DNA from: Pseudarthrobacter sp. fls2-241-R2A-127
GTDB lineage: Bacteria > Actinomycetota > Actinomycetes > Actinomycetales > Micrococcaceae
Reading direction: 5' to 3'
Assembly: GCF_030209355.1 (NCBI RefSeq)
Contig: NZ_JARVSF010000029.1
Location: 24,396 to 88,395, forward strand
DNA: 64,000 nucleotides
Positions 44,742-52,515 of the stretch are shown one piece after another; position 1 is the stretch's first letter, and every line of letters starts with the position of its first letter. Both the position numbers and the translations under genes were made by a program. The notes beneath the pieces were generated by a model. The model worked only from the letters and a program-made list of their open reading frames with translations, was not told where the DNA came from and ran no database searches.

Positions 44742-46268
44742 TCAGGCCTCCACGGAGAGCCGGATCATGGACCAGGACACGGCCGGAAGCTCGGCCGTGA
44801 GGCGTCCGCCGTCGGCCTTGACCGTGACGTTCTCCGCCGGCAGGACGGAGCTGGAATCATCCGCGCCGGCCTGCCAGTACGGGTCCTTGTTGGAGTAGGT
44901 CAGCGCCTCGATGACCCGGACATTCCCCAGGCCGGCGACGGCGGCGTCGAGGGCGAGTGCCCCGGCGGCCGAGCGGTTGACGGCGAACACCACGGCCTCG
45001 CCCTTTGCGGCGTCATAGGTGGCGACCGCGGACAGTGCGGCAAAGTCGGCGGTCGTGCCGCCGCTGACCAAGGGGGATTCGACGGCGAGCTGCAGGACCG
45101 TGCCGGACGCGTGCCGTGAAGTCAGGGCGAAGGGGTGGAAGGTGGTCTGCTTCCAGGACCGGCCGCCGGGTTCGGTCATGATGGGGGCGATGACGTTCAC
45201 CAGTTGCGCGAGGCTTGCCGAGTGGACGCGGTCCGTGTTCCGGAGCAGTGTGACCAGGAGGTCCCCCACCACCACGGCGTCGGCCACCGTGTAGGTGTCC
45301 TCCAGCAGGACCGGAGCTACCGGCCAGTCGTTGCCGCCGGGGACCTTCGATTCGCCACGGCTCATGTGCCAGACGTTCCACTCGTCAAAGGAGATGTTCA
45401 CCTGTTTGGTGGACTTCTTAACCGACTTCACATGGTCGATGTGGCTGACGATGTCGCGGATGAAGGCTTCCATCTTGTGTCCGGCGGCGAGGTGTTCCTG
45501 GAGGTCGCCGAAGTCTTCGAAGTACTGGTGCGCGGAAACCAGGTCCACCACGTCGTAGGTTTCGGTCAGGACCACGCGCTCCCATTCGCCGAACGTAGGC
45601 ATGGTGGGCCCTGAACTGCCGCAGGCCACGAGCTCCAGGCCCGGATCGATCATGCGCATTCCGCGGGCGGTGTCCGCGGCCAGCCGGCCGTACTCCTGGG
45701 CGTTCTTGTGCCCGATCTGCCAGGGGCCGTCCATTTCGTTGCCCAGGCACCACATCCTGATGCCGTAGCCGTTGGGGGCACCGTTGGCGCGGCGCTGCTC
45801 GGAGAGGGCGGTGCCGCAGTCGATGTTGCAGTACTCCAGCAGGTCAAGGGCTTCCTGGACGCCGCGGGTGCCCAGGTTGACTGCCATCATGGGTTCCACG
45901 CCGGCCTTGGCGGACCACTTGGCAAACTCATCCACGCCCACGGAGTTGGGATCGGTGGAGTGCCAGGCCAGGTCCAGCCGGATGGGCCGCTGGTCCACCG
46001 GCCCCACGCCGTCCTCCCAGCGGTATCCGGAGACGAAGTTGCCGCCGGGGTACCGCACCGTGGAGACCCCCAGTTCACGGGTCAGCTCCAGGACGTCCTT
46101 TCGGAAGCCGTCCTCGTCGGCATCGGGGTGTTCCGGCTCGAAGATCCCGGTGTACACGCAACGCCCAAGGTGTTCAACGAAAGCGCCAAAGGTGCGGCGC
46201 CGGACCGGGCCTACGGTGAAGGCGGGATCGATGGTGATCGTCGCCGGGGTGGATTCTGCTGGGGTCAC
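44742..46268 (-). CDS. GH51 alpha-L-arabinofuranosidase
   Basis: A 508-residue retaining exo-enzyme that removes L-arabinofuranose from arabinan or arabinoxylan fragments. RRTFGAFVEHLGRCVYTGIFEPEHPDADEDGFRKDVLEL and VSTVRYPGGNFVSGYRWEDGVGP are family signatures. The acid/base Glu is in WCLGNEMDGPWQIGH and the nucleophile Glu in VNISFDEWNVWH. Normal length, no signal peptide, so cytoplasmic and acting on imported oligosaccharides. An AACGTT palindrome lies 25-36 bases upstream of its start. Confidence 0.95.
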   Translation of the reverse strand: MTPAESTPATITIDPAFTVGPVRRRTFGAFVEHLGRCVYTGIFEPEHPDADEDGFRKDVLELTRELGVSTVRYPGGNFVSGYRWEDGVGPVDQRPIRLDLAWHSTDPNSVGVDEFAKWSAKAGVEPMMAVNLGTRGVQEALDLLEYCNIDCGTALSEQRRANGAPNGYGIRMWCLGNEMDGPWQIGHKNAQEYGRLAADTARGMRMIDPGLELVACGSSGPTMPTFGEWERVVLTETYDVVDLVSAHQYFEDFGDLQEHLAAGHKMEAFIRDIVSHIDHVKSVKKSTKQVNISFDEWNVWHMSRGESKVPGGNDWPVAPVLLEDTYTVADAVVVGDLLVTLLRNTDRVHSASLAQLVNVIAPIMTEPGGRSWKQTTFHPFALTSRHASGTVLQLAVESPLVSGGTTADFAALSAVATYDAAKGEAVVFAVNRSAAGALALDAAVAGLGNVRVIEALTYSNKDPYWQAGADDSSSVLPAENVTVKADGGRLTAELPAVSWSMIRLSVEA

Positions 46269-46292
46269 GAAAACATCCTTGTCTCAGATTTT

Positions 46293-46304
46293 TACAACGT
46301 TATA
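46293..46304. promoter_or_regulatory. LacI-type operator before the arabinofuranosidase gene
   Basis: TACAACGTTATA, an imperfect palindrome centred on AACGTT, 25 bases upstream of the GH51 start in an AT-rich patch. The form suits a LacI-family regulator, most simply the one at 43091-44095. Confidence 0.6.
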
Positions 46305-46566
46305 GAAGTATTCTTTGGGGTTCCGCCGGGCGAGTCAAGGGATGGCCACCGCCGCGGGCTGCCGGGTCCGTCGCGGCCGGGCCGGATTCCACCTGCGGCA
46401 ATGCACCCAGGGGTGCCGCCGGAGAGGATTCCAAGTAATCCCCAATCCTAAAAACAGGTATCAACTACGCATTCACCGGGGCCCGCCTGGCCACTAGGTT
46501 TTTCCCAGAGGCAATACCAGTTCTCGCTTTCGGTATTTGGCTCACTAGGGGGGTGTGGGACTGGCA

Positions 46567-47529
46567 ATGAATGCTCCACACGCAGGCACAGATTTCCCGG
46601 TCCACAGCGCCCGGGTACTAAACGGGGCCGGCGACGAGGAGCCCTTTGAGACCAAGGGCTCTCCCCCAGCCGTCGCCGGCCCTCCAGCCCCATCGGGCGC
46701 GCGCAGGGGCAGTTCACTCATCTCTGCCCCTGCGGGCGCCCGGGCAAAACCACGGCTCGAAGACCGCCGGAATCCGGCCCTGCTGCTGGACCTGGTCAGC
46801 GGCACGCAAACTCTCTCCGACTCCCTCGATCTGCTGGCGGCAGCGTCAGCCGGGCATATTTGCAGAACCGCGGGGATCGAGGTGGGCTGCGGAGCAGTGC
46901 TGCGCCAGCCCAAGCGGAGTCCGGCAATTTGCGGCACCACCGACGAGGTCCGCAGCCTGCTCGGCTGGGAACTCGAGGCATCGGAGGGGCCCGTAACCGA
47001 TGTACTGGCCGGAGGCCACCCGGTGGCGGTCCTTCAACGGAACGGCGACTTCCGCTGGCGGCGGTACTCCAGCCGGCTGCAGTCAGCCGGGTTCGGCAGT
47101 GCGCTGGCGGTGCGGTTCCAGCTGGACCCGGGGCTTTCGACCCCGGGGGCGGACGCTACGGAGGGGGCCGGCCCCGGCGGGATCATTGCGGCCCTTGCTT
47201 TCTTTGCGCAGGACACGAAAGCATTTCCGCTCCAGGTGATCGCCGAAGCCCGCGGTTACGCCGCACTGGCGGCCAGGAGCCTCCAAATGGCCATCAACCT
47301 GCACACCGCCCGTTCCCTCGCAACGGACCTCCACTCGGCCTTGGACAGCAGGACGTCCATCAACGTTGCCTGCGGCGTCATCATGGCCCAGAACAGGTGT
47401 TCCTATGAGGAGGCGTTCGCTATCCTCGCCAAGGCGTCGAGCCACCGGAACATCAAGGTCCGCAAGGTGGCTGAGGACATCCTGGAGCGCCTGCCCAAAG
47501 GCGCTCCGCCGCCGCATTTCGGCCACTAG
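46567..47529 (+). CDS. GAF-ANTAR-like RNA-binding antitermination regulator
   Basis: A 320-residue protein. After a disordered Pro/Ala-rich N-terminus (to about 70) there is a GAF-like sensor region (LVSGTQTLSDSLDLLAAASAGHICRTAGIEVGCGAVLRQ) and a C-terminal ANTAR domain (DLHSALDSRTSINVACGVIMAQNRCSYEEAFAILAKASSHRNIKVRKVAEDIL) that binds paired RNA hairpins to prevent termination. Start taken as ATG 46567; a GTG at 46555 is possible. The target transcript is unknown. The stop codon lies within a CTAG-flanked palindrome. Confidence 0.88.
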   Translation: MNAPHAGTDFPVHSARVLNGAGDEEPFETKGSPPAVAGPPAPSGARRGSSLISAPAGARAKPRLEDRRNPALLLDLVSGTQTLSDSLDLLAAASAGHICRTAGIEVGCGAVLRQPKRSPAICGTTDEVRSLLGWELEASEGPVTDVLAGGHPVAVLQRNGDFRWRRYSSRLQSAGFGSALAVRFQLDPGLSTPGADATEGAGPGGIIAALAFFAQDTKAFPLQVIAEARGYAALAARSLQMAINLHTARSLATDLHSALDSRTSINVACGVIMAQNRCSYEEAFAILAKASSHRNIKVRKVAEDILERLPKGAPPPHFGH

Positions 47530-47548
47530 GTGTACTGAGTACAACTAG
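47526..47548. repeat. CTAG-bounded 23-bp palindrome sharing 15 bases with the IS481 end
   Basis: Arms CTAGGTGTACT and AGTACAACTAG around one base. The first 15 bases (CTAGGTGTACTGAGT) are identical to 63605-63619 at the left end of the insertion sequence. It includes the stop codon of the ANTAR gene. Confidence 0.6.
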
Positions 47549-47616
47549 GAGGGGCCTCGCCGAAGCCCGCCGCGGCGCGGGGGCCGGGGTCGGAAGGCAA
47601 AAGCCAACCGCAGTCC

Positions 47617-48630
47617 CTACGCCGGAGCCGCGGTGCTGGCACGCAAAACCAGCTCTGCGGGGACCACGGTGGAACTCACGGGGGCACCGGATTCGATTTC
47701 CTTGAGCATGATGTCCATGCAGCGCCGCCCCAGTTCTTCGAAGTCCTGCCGGATGGTGGTCAGCGGCGGGGTGAAGTACCCCGCTTCCGGCTGGTCATCG
47801 AAGCCCACCACGGAGACGTCGTCGGGCACTTTGACCCCCGCTTCCGTGAACGCACGCAGCAGGCCCAAGGCCATCTGGTCGTTGCCCACGAAGATCGCCG
47901 TCGCCGTCATGCCGGACGCCAGCCGGCGGCCGATGGCGTAGCCGCTTCCGGCGCTCCAATCCCCCTCCACCAGCAGGGAAACGTCCAGCCCGGCGTCCCG
48001 GAGCGCTGCCCGCCACCCCTCGGCGCGCTGGGCGGCGTCCGTCCAGCCGGACGGCCCGGCCACATGGCCAATCAGCCGGTGGCCCTCCTTGATGAGATGT
48101 TCGACGGCGAGCCTGGCCCCGGCGCGCTGGTCCACCATGGCGCCGCTGACGGCAGCGCTTCCGGCGGATCCAACCGCAACCACAGGCACGGGAAGGTCCA
48201 TCTGCTCAAGGACGGCCAGGGTTTCCGAATGGGGCACCAGCACGGCGATCCCGTCCACCGCCTGGTCCATGAAGTGGCTCACGGCATTGGCGAGCGAATC
48301 CGGGCCCACCTCGCGCAAGGCGGCGATGCTGACGAAGTAGCCGGCTTCCCGGGCCGCTTGTTCCACCCCCAGCAGGGTGTTGGCGGGGCCGTACTGGGAG
48401 AGCTCGCTGGCCAGGACGCCGATGGTCTGCGAGCGCCGGGTGACCAGGCTGCGCGCGGCAGTATTGCGCCGGTATCCCAGCTCGGCGATGGCCGCCTCCA
48501 CCTTTTCACGGGTGCCCTTGCTGACGTTGGGGTGGTTGTTGACCACCCGGGAAACCGTCTGGTGGGAGACGCCGGCCAGCTCGGCCACGTCTTCCAGGCG
48601 CGGCATCCGGCCCTTGCTGGTTTTTGCCAT
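47617..48630 (-). CDS. LacI-family transcriptional regulator
   Basis: A 337-residue regulator starting MAKTSKGRMPRLEDVAELAGVSHQTVSRVVNNHPNVSKGTREKV, a textbook LacI HTH. The ligand domain follows (QTIGVLASELSQYGPANTLLGVEQAAREAGYFVS, ATAIFVGNDQMALGLLRAF, VSVVGFDDQPEAGYFTPPLTTIRQDFEELG). No sugar genes are immediately adjacent, so its targets may lie elsewhere; the GH51 gene is the nearest candidate. ATG 48630 gives the correct N-terminus. Confidence 0.9.
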   Translation of the reverse strand: MAKTSKGRMPRLEDVAELAGVSHQTVSRVVNNHPNVSKGTREKVEAAIAELGYRRNTAARSLVTRRSQTIGVLASELSQYGPANTLLGVEQAAREAGYFVSIAALREVGPDSLANAVSHFMDQAVDGIAVLVPHSETLAVLEQMDLPVPVVAVGSAGSAAVSGAMVDQRAGARLAVEHLIKEGHRLIGHVAGPSGWTDAAQRAEGWRAALRDAGLDVSLLVEGDWSAGSGYAIGRRLASGMTATAIFVGNDQMALGLLRAFTEAGVKVPDDVSVVGFDDQPEAGYFTPPLTTIRQDFEELGRRCMDIMLKEIESGAPVSSTVVPAELVLRASTAAPA

Positions 48631-48771
48631 GTGCCTATTCTGCCTGCTGGTGCCGCTGCGCCTGCCGTGCCGCGTTGCGGATCCCGCCGGCGTCGGCCCC
48701 GGATGGTTGCGCTGCCCCTGCCGGCTGGCAAGGATAAGGGGATTCCCCTCTGCACCGAAGGAGCCGGCACC

Positions 48772-49113
48772 GTGACCAAGTATCTGATTTCGTTTCCCAG
48801 CGGCGCCATGGACATTCCCGACGGCGGCCTGCAGCAGGTTGCCGATGCCGCCCACGCAGTGGTCCAGGAGGCAAAAGAGGCAGGCGTATGGGTTTTCGGC
48901 GGCGGAATTGACGAAAGTGTCCCGCCGGTCATGGTGGATGCCGGCGGAACCGTCACGCCGGGCACGTACCCGCAGACGGCACGGATCGAAGGAGGCTACA
49001 CGGTGCTGGAACTGCCCGGCCGTGACTCCGCACTGCACTGGGCTGCGAAGATCGCCGCCGCCTGCCGCTGCGCCCAGGAAGTGCGGGCCTTCCAGGACGA
49101 CCCCACCAGCTGA
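48772..49113 (+). CDS. YCII-domain protein
   Basis: A 113-residue ferredoxin-like-fold protein (MTKYLISFPSGAMDIPDGGLQQVADAAHAVVQEAKEAGVWVFGGGIDES) with the YCII pattern ending VLELPGRDSALHWAAKIAAACRCAQEVRAFQ. Roles of such proteins are poorly defined; some act in ring cleavage or are partners of ECF sigma factors. The GTG start at 48772 is set by AAGGAG eight bases upstream and by the family's usual N-terminus. Confidence 0.85.
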   Translation: MTKYLISFPSGAMDIPDGGLQQVADAAHAVVQEAKEAGVWVFGGGIDESVPPVMVDAGGTVTPGTYPQTARIEGGYTVLELPGRDSALHWAAKIAAACRCAQEVRAFQDDPTS

Positions 49114-49138
49114 CGCGCCGGCCAACCTGTCCGGCGGG

Positions 49139-50392
49139 TCAGTACCAGTTGTTGGACACCTCGTGGTCCCAGGCTCCGCAGGGGGAACCATAGCGGGACG
49201 CGATGTAGCCGAGCCCCCAATTGATCTGGGTCCGGTAGCTGGTCAGCCAGTCGGCTCCGGTGGAGGCGTATTTTTCCGGCGGCAGGGCCTGCGCGACGCC
49301 GTAGGCCCCGCTGGAGGGGTTCGTGGCGTTGGTCATCCAGCTCGATTCCTGGTTCCACAGCTTCAGCAGGCAACCCATCTGGTCGCCTCCCCAGCCGTGC
49401 CCACCGAGCTGGCTGGAAGCGTACGCCTGTGCGCCCGCGGGGTCGTTGACGGCCCCGCCGGGGACGTTGGGCTGCAGCACATCCTGCTGGGCTTGGACCG
49501 GCGCCGCCGGCGCTGCTGACGCGGCGGCCTGGGCCGCCGCCGCCGCGGCCGCTGCCGCTGCCGCTGCCGCTGCCGCTTCAGCTGCGCGCCGTCGGGCCTC
49601 CTGCTGCGCCTCGTAGGCAGCCTGGGCTTCGACGCCGGCCCGGTAGTTCTGTTCGACGGCGGCGCTGGTGTCTTTCAGGTCCGCGAGTTGCGCCGTGAGC
49701 GTGTCACTGTACTTGGCTTCCTCGGACACCTTTTGCTGTGCGTCCCGCTGGGCGTCCTGCGCGGCACCGAGCTTGGCCTTGGCGTCGTCGGCGAGCCGCT
49801 GGTTCTCCGCCGCCACCACCGCCTGCTGTGCGTCCAGGGATGAGGCGGTGGCTTCCGCGGCCCGCGACATGTTGTAAAGGTCCGTGGTCCGCTGGGTGAC
49901 GATCTGGACGACGTCCAGCTTCTGCAGCCCGTCATCGCTTTGCAGGGTGTCCATCATCGACACGGCCCCCAGGTCGTTGCCACCGGTGATGTAGGCCTGG
50001 GCGGCAAGGGCTCCGGTTTGTTTCTTCAGTTTCGCTGCGGCGGCGTGGGCCTCGGCGGTCTTGTCCCGCAGGCTGGTGAGCTTGGCCGTGGAGGCATCCA
50101 GCGCACCGTTTGCCAGGGCGTAGGCCTGCCCGGCTTTGACGGCGTCGGCGCCGCGGGCCGTGGCCTCCTGCTGCAGCCCGTCCAGCAGCGTGTTGATTTT
50201 CTGGATCTCGGCGTTCTTGGCATCGACGTTGCCCTTGGCAGCCTGCACATCGGCCCACGATGGGTAGCCGGACGGCGGGGCATCGTCGGCGCTGGCCATC
50301 GGCACCACTGCCATCACCATCAGGGCGGCAGCCGTCAACGCCGCGCAGATTTTGCTGGCGCGTACGGTGAGTGGGAGTGTAAACCGGCTCAT
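49139..50392 (-). CDS. Secreted coiled-coil protein with C-terminal lytic transglycosylase-like domain
   Basis: A 417-residue exported cell-wall protein. A signal peptide (MSRFTLPLTVRASKICAALTAAALMVMAVVPMASADD, cleavage about 35) precedes a long coiled coil (about 50-265) resembling the regulatory coils of PcsB/RipA-type proteins. An Ala-rich spacer (about 265-290) leads to a domain with GCLLKLWNQESSWMTNATNPSSGAYGVAQALPPEKYASTGADWLTSYRTQINWGLGYIASRYGSPCGAW, the SLT-like fold with catalytic Glu in NQESSW. It probably cleaves or remodels peptidoglycan; two Cys may form a disulfide. Confidence 0.9.
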   Translation of the reverse strand: MSRFTLPLTVRASKICAALTAAALMVMAVVPMASADDAPPSGYPSWADVQAAKGNVDAKNAEIQKINTLLDGLQQEATARGADAVKAGQAYALANGALDASTAKLTSLRDKTAEAHAAAAKLKKQTGALAAQAYITGGNDLGAVSMMDTLQSDDGLQKLDVVQIVTQRTTDLYNMSRAAEATASSLDAQQAVVAAENQRLADDAKAKLGAAQDAQRDAQQKVSEEAKYSDTLTAQLADLKDTSAAVEQNYRAGVEAQAAYEAQQEARRRAAEAAAAAAAAAAAAAAAQAAASAAPAAPVQAQQDVLQPNVPGGAVNDPAGAQAYASSQLGGHGWGGDQMGCLLKLWNQESSWMTNATNPSSGAYGVAQALPPEKYASTGADWLTSYRTQINWGLGYIASRYGSPCGAWDHEVSNNWY

Positions 50393-50568
50393 GACCCTTC
50401 GAGCCTACTTGCTGGGGCCCGGACATCCGGGACAGTTGAGGGGGTGTTGCGGCATACCGGGCGCTGCATCGCTGGCAGCGTGGTTCTTTTGCAGGTCACC
50501 GCGGCTGCTTTCCCGCGGCGACTGGACGCAGTGTGCCCTGGCGGACCACCGGTTTGGTGCGCACTGGG

Positions 50569-50590
50569 TTAAGCCGCCCGGGCGGCTTAA
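50569..50590. repeat. Perfect 22-bp palindrome near tRNA-Lys
   Basis: TTAAGCCGCCC and its reverse complement GGGCGGCTTAA lie back to back with no spacer. It sits just beyond the tRNA terminator and could be a second bidirectional termination or a processing hairpin. The rest of the gap 50393-50568 holds no feature I can support. Confidence 0.6.
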
Positions 50591-50597
50591 AGCAAAG

Positions 50598-50624
50598 GGG
50601 TCCGCCGGTACTTGCGGCGGACCC
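50598..50624 (-). terminator. Terminator downstream of tRNA-Lys
   Basis: Ten-bp perfect arms (GGGTCCGCCG/CGGCGGACCC) with a 7-base loop, followed on the minus strand by CTTTGCTTT. It starts 17 bases after the tRNA 3' end. Confidence 0.8.
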
Positions 50625-50640
50625 TCATGGTCTCTCTGGG

Positions 50641-50713
50641 TGGGCCCTGTGGGGCTCGAACCCACGACCCACGGATTAAAAGTCCGATGCTCTACCAACT
50701 GAGCTAAAGGCCC
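50641..50713 (-). tRNA. tRNA-Lys (anticodon TTT)
   Basis: A 73-base cloverleaf on the minus strand: acceptor GGGCCTT pairing with AGGGCCC (one G-U), D-arm GCTCAGTTGGTAGAGC, anticodon arm CGGAC-TTTTAAT-CCG with anticodon TTT, T-arm GTGGG-TTCGAGC-CCCAC, discriminator A. The CCA end is not encoded. Confidence 0.96.
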
Positions 50714-50934
50714 CTGCCGGCTGGTCAGACACACTGTGTCATTCCGTCCGGCCCAATCCATTTCTGGACGTTAATACTCTAACCCATGGTTCCGCCGTCT
50801 TCGCACACGGCCCGGCCGCCGCCGTCGGCCGCTTTCCGGCCCGCCCAAGGGCCGTCCGGGCGCCCCTGCCGGGCGCCCCTGCCGGGCGCCGCCCATGCTC
50901 GATTTACACCGTGGCACAGGAGTAGCGTGGGGGC

Positions 50935-51594
50935 ATGAGCGAGCAAGCAGGAACCAGCCCCTACGGCGGCAGCAACCGGCACCACAAGCCAAAGCCGTTC
51001 GCCCCGATGGATTTCGAGCCGTTCGCCGGCGGCGCCGATCCCGCCCGCGTCTCGGAGGCCGCCCACCTTGCCGCCCAGGCGCTGGTCCGCCATGGCCGCG
51101 ACAGCGACGATCCCGTGATCACCGAACGCCTGGTGAAGCTGGCCGACGAACAGGGCCTGGATGCCATCGCCGAGATGTGGGCTGAAAGTCCGGCCCGTTC
51201 CCTGCCCGGCGCGCTCTGGCGGCTCTACGCGCTCCGCGCCGCCACGGTCCGTGACCCTGAACGGATCTCGGTCTACTTCCGGGCCGGCCGGGACACGGCA
51301 CAGGTGTCCAACGTGGTGGCCGGCGCCGCCGAGCCGCCGGGCGCCGATGAAATGCGCACCATGGCCGACGCCATCCTCTCGGGCGCGTTCGACGGCGATT
51401 TCGACGTCGCGCTGGAACGTTCGGCCGCCTTCTGCCGGGTGGTCGCGCTCGGCCAGGCCACGCTGGCGGACGGCGCCGAGCACGCCAACGAGGCCCACGC
51501 CAGCAAGCTGACCCGCAATTCCCACCAGCTGGTCAAGACGGCCGAGGACCTGGAACACGCCGCCAACGCGTGGCGCCTGGGCGAACTCGATTGA
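50935..51594 (+). CDS. Conserved actinobacterial hypothetical protein
   Basis: A 219-residue helical soluble protein (MSEQAGTSPYGGSNRHHKPKPFAPMDFEPFAGGADPARVSEAAHLAAQALVRHGR) similar to a family widespread in actinobacteria, sometimes labelled in databases as an RNA-polymerase-related protein without evidence that I know of. A basic, probably flexible N-terminus is followed by a helical repeat-like body rich in Ala/Glu. ATG 50935 lies seven bases after AGTAGCGTGGGGGC. Function unknown. Confidence 0.75.
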   Translation: MSEQAGTSPYGGSNRHHKPKPFAPMDFEPFAGGADPARVSEAAHLAAQALVRHGRDSDDPVITERLVKLADEQGLDAIAEMWAESPARSLPGALWRLYALRAATVRDPERISVYFRAGRDTAQVSNVVAGAAEPPGADEMRTMADAILSGAFDGDFDVALERSAAFCRVVALGQATLADGAEHANEAHASKLTRNSHQLVKTAEDLEHAANAWRLGELD

Positions 51595-51676
51595 CCGCTG
51601 TCCCGCAGTTTTCCTGACCAACCACGGGCCTGCTGTCAAGATTGACTTGGACGGGGCGAAGTAGAAGACTGAAACC

Positions 51677-51766
51677 GGTGCCGAGCCGCGAAACCCCCGG
51701 GCTTCAACAATTAGCCGCCTAGAGCGGCCTACCGCCGAGAGGCGTATCCGGTTCGGCACCATTTTT
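51677..51766 (+). ncRNA. Candidate structured RNA (multi-branch hairpin ending in a U-tract) upstream of DUF47-Pit
   Basis: Outer stem GGTGCCGAGCCG (51677-51688) pairs with CGGTTCGGCACC (51749-51760) over 12 bp with one G-U, then ATTTTT follows. Inside are at least two hairpins: GCCGC-CTAGA-GCGGC (51714-51728) and CGCC-GAGA-GGCG (51733-51744), the latter with a GNRA tetraloop. It resembles no riboswitch, tRNA, SRP or 6S RNA that I know. It could be a regulatory leader of the phosphate genes, an independent small RNA, or a complex terminator of the upstream gene. The rest of 51595-51896 shows nothing else. Confidence 0.4.
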
Positions 51767-51896
51767 CTGCCCTCTTCCCGGCGGCCAATTCAAGGCACGC
51801 TCCAACGGGCCGGTAGAGTAGGCGACAGTTGTGCGTCGGCGTCAAGTCACACGGCAGCAACGCCCGCCTTGAACAGTCCCGGAGACCGGTAAACAC

Positions 51897-52514
51897 GTGA
51901 AGCTGCGCCTTTTTCCCCAGGAGCCCGCAGGGCTGAACCTCCTATCGCAGATGGCACACCAGATCGTGCTGGCCAGTGCAACCCTGGCCGAAATCCTTGG
52001 CGTACCCGCGGCGGAGCACGGCAAGCTCGTGGAGGACATGCACAACCTCGAGGCCAAGTCCGCGGAATTGCATTTCGCGCTGCTGACGCACATGCGCACC
52101 AGCTTCGTGAACCCCCTCCCCCGCGAGGACATGTACGCACTGTCCCGCTACCTCAACGAGGCCATGGAGAAGATGGACGCGGCGGCGGAACTGGTGGCCC
52201 TGTACAAGCTGGACCGCCTGCCCAAGCGGGCGGCGGACCAGCTGGAGATCATCAGCCGGCAGGCGGAGCTGACAGTCGATGCCATGCGCCGGCTCAATGA
52301 CCTCGATGACCTCGAGGATTACTGGATCGAGATCCTGCGCCTTGCCAAGCGGGCCGAGCGGACCCACCGGGTGTGGGTTGCGGACATGATCGCAGACATG
52401 AAATGGGCGCAGTACTCGCGCAACCGGGATATTGCCAACCAGCTGGTGGAGGTCACCAAGGACATGCGGCGGGTGGCCACCCAGGTAGGCAGCATCATCG
52501 TCAAGGAATCCTGA
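51897..52514 (+). CDS. DUF47/PhoU-like phosphate transport accessory protein
   Basis: A 205-residue all-helical protein of the DUF47 (PhoU-related) family, usually paired with a Pit transporter and thought to modulate it. It begins MKLRLFPQEPAGLNLLSQMAHQIVLASATLAEILG and contains the family pattern HMRTSFVNPLPREDMYALSRYLNEAMEKMDAAAELVALYKLDRLP with repeated E/DxxxD metal-binding helices. Starts at GTG 51897; the stop is one base before the Pit gene start, so the two form an operon. Confidence 0.92.
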   Translation: MKLRLFPQEPAGLNLLSQMAHQIVLASATLAEILGVPAAEHGKLVEDMHNLEAKSAELHFALLTHMRTSFVNPLPREDMYALSRYLNEAMEKMDAAAELVALYKLDRLPKRAADQLEIISRQAELTVDAMRRLNDLDDLEDYWIEILRLAKRAERTHRVWVADMIADMKWAQYSRNRDIANQLVEVTKDMRRVATQVGSIIVKES

Positions 52515-52515
52515 C

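Noticed and set aside
49490..49585. Ala-rich GCN repeat as a possible frameshift or tandem-repeat artefact
   Set aside because: The frame is continuous from signal peptide to transglycosylase domain, and Ala-rich spacers are common in such cell-wall proteins.
51677..51760. tRNA or tRNA-Sec reading of the structured element
   Set aside because: No D-arm, no proper T-loop and no plausible anticodon arm on either strand.
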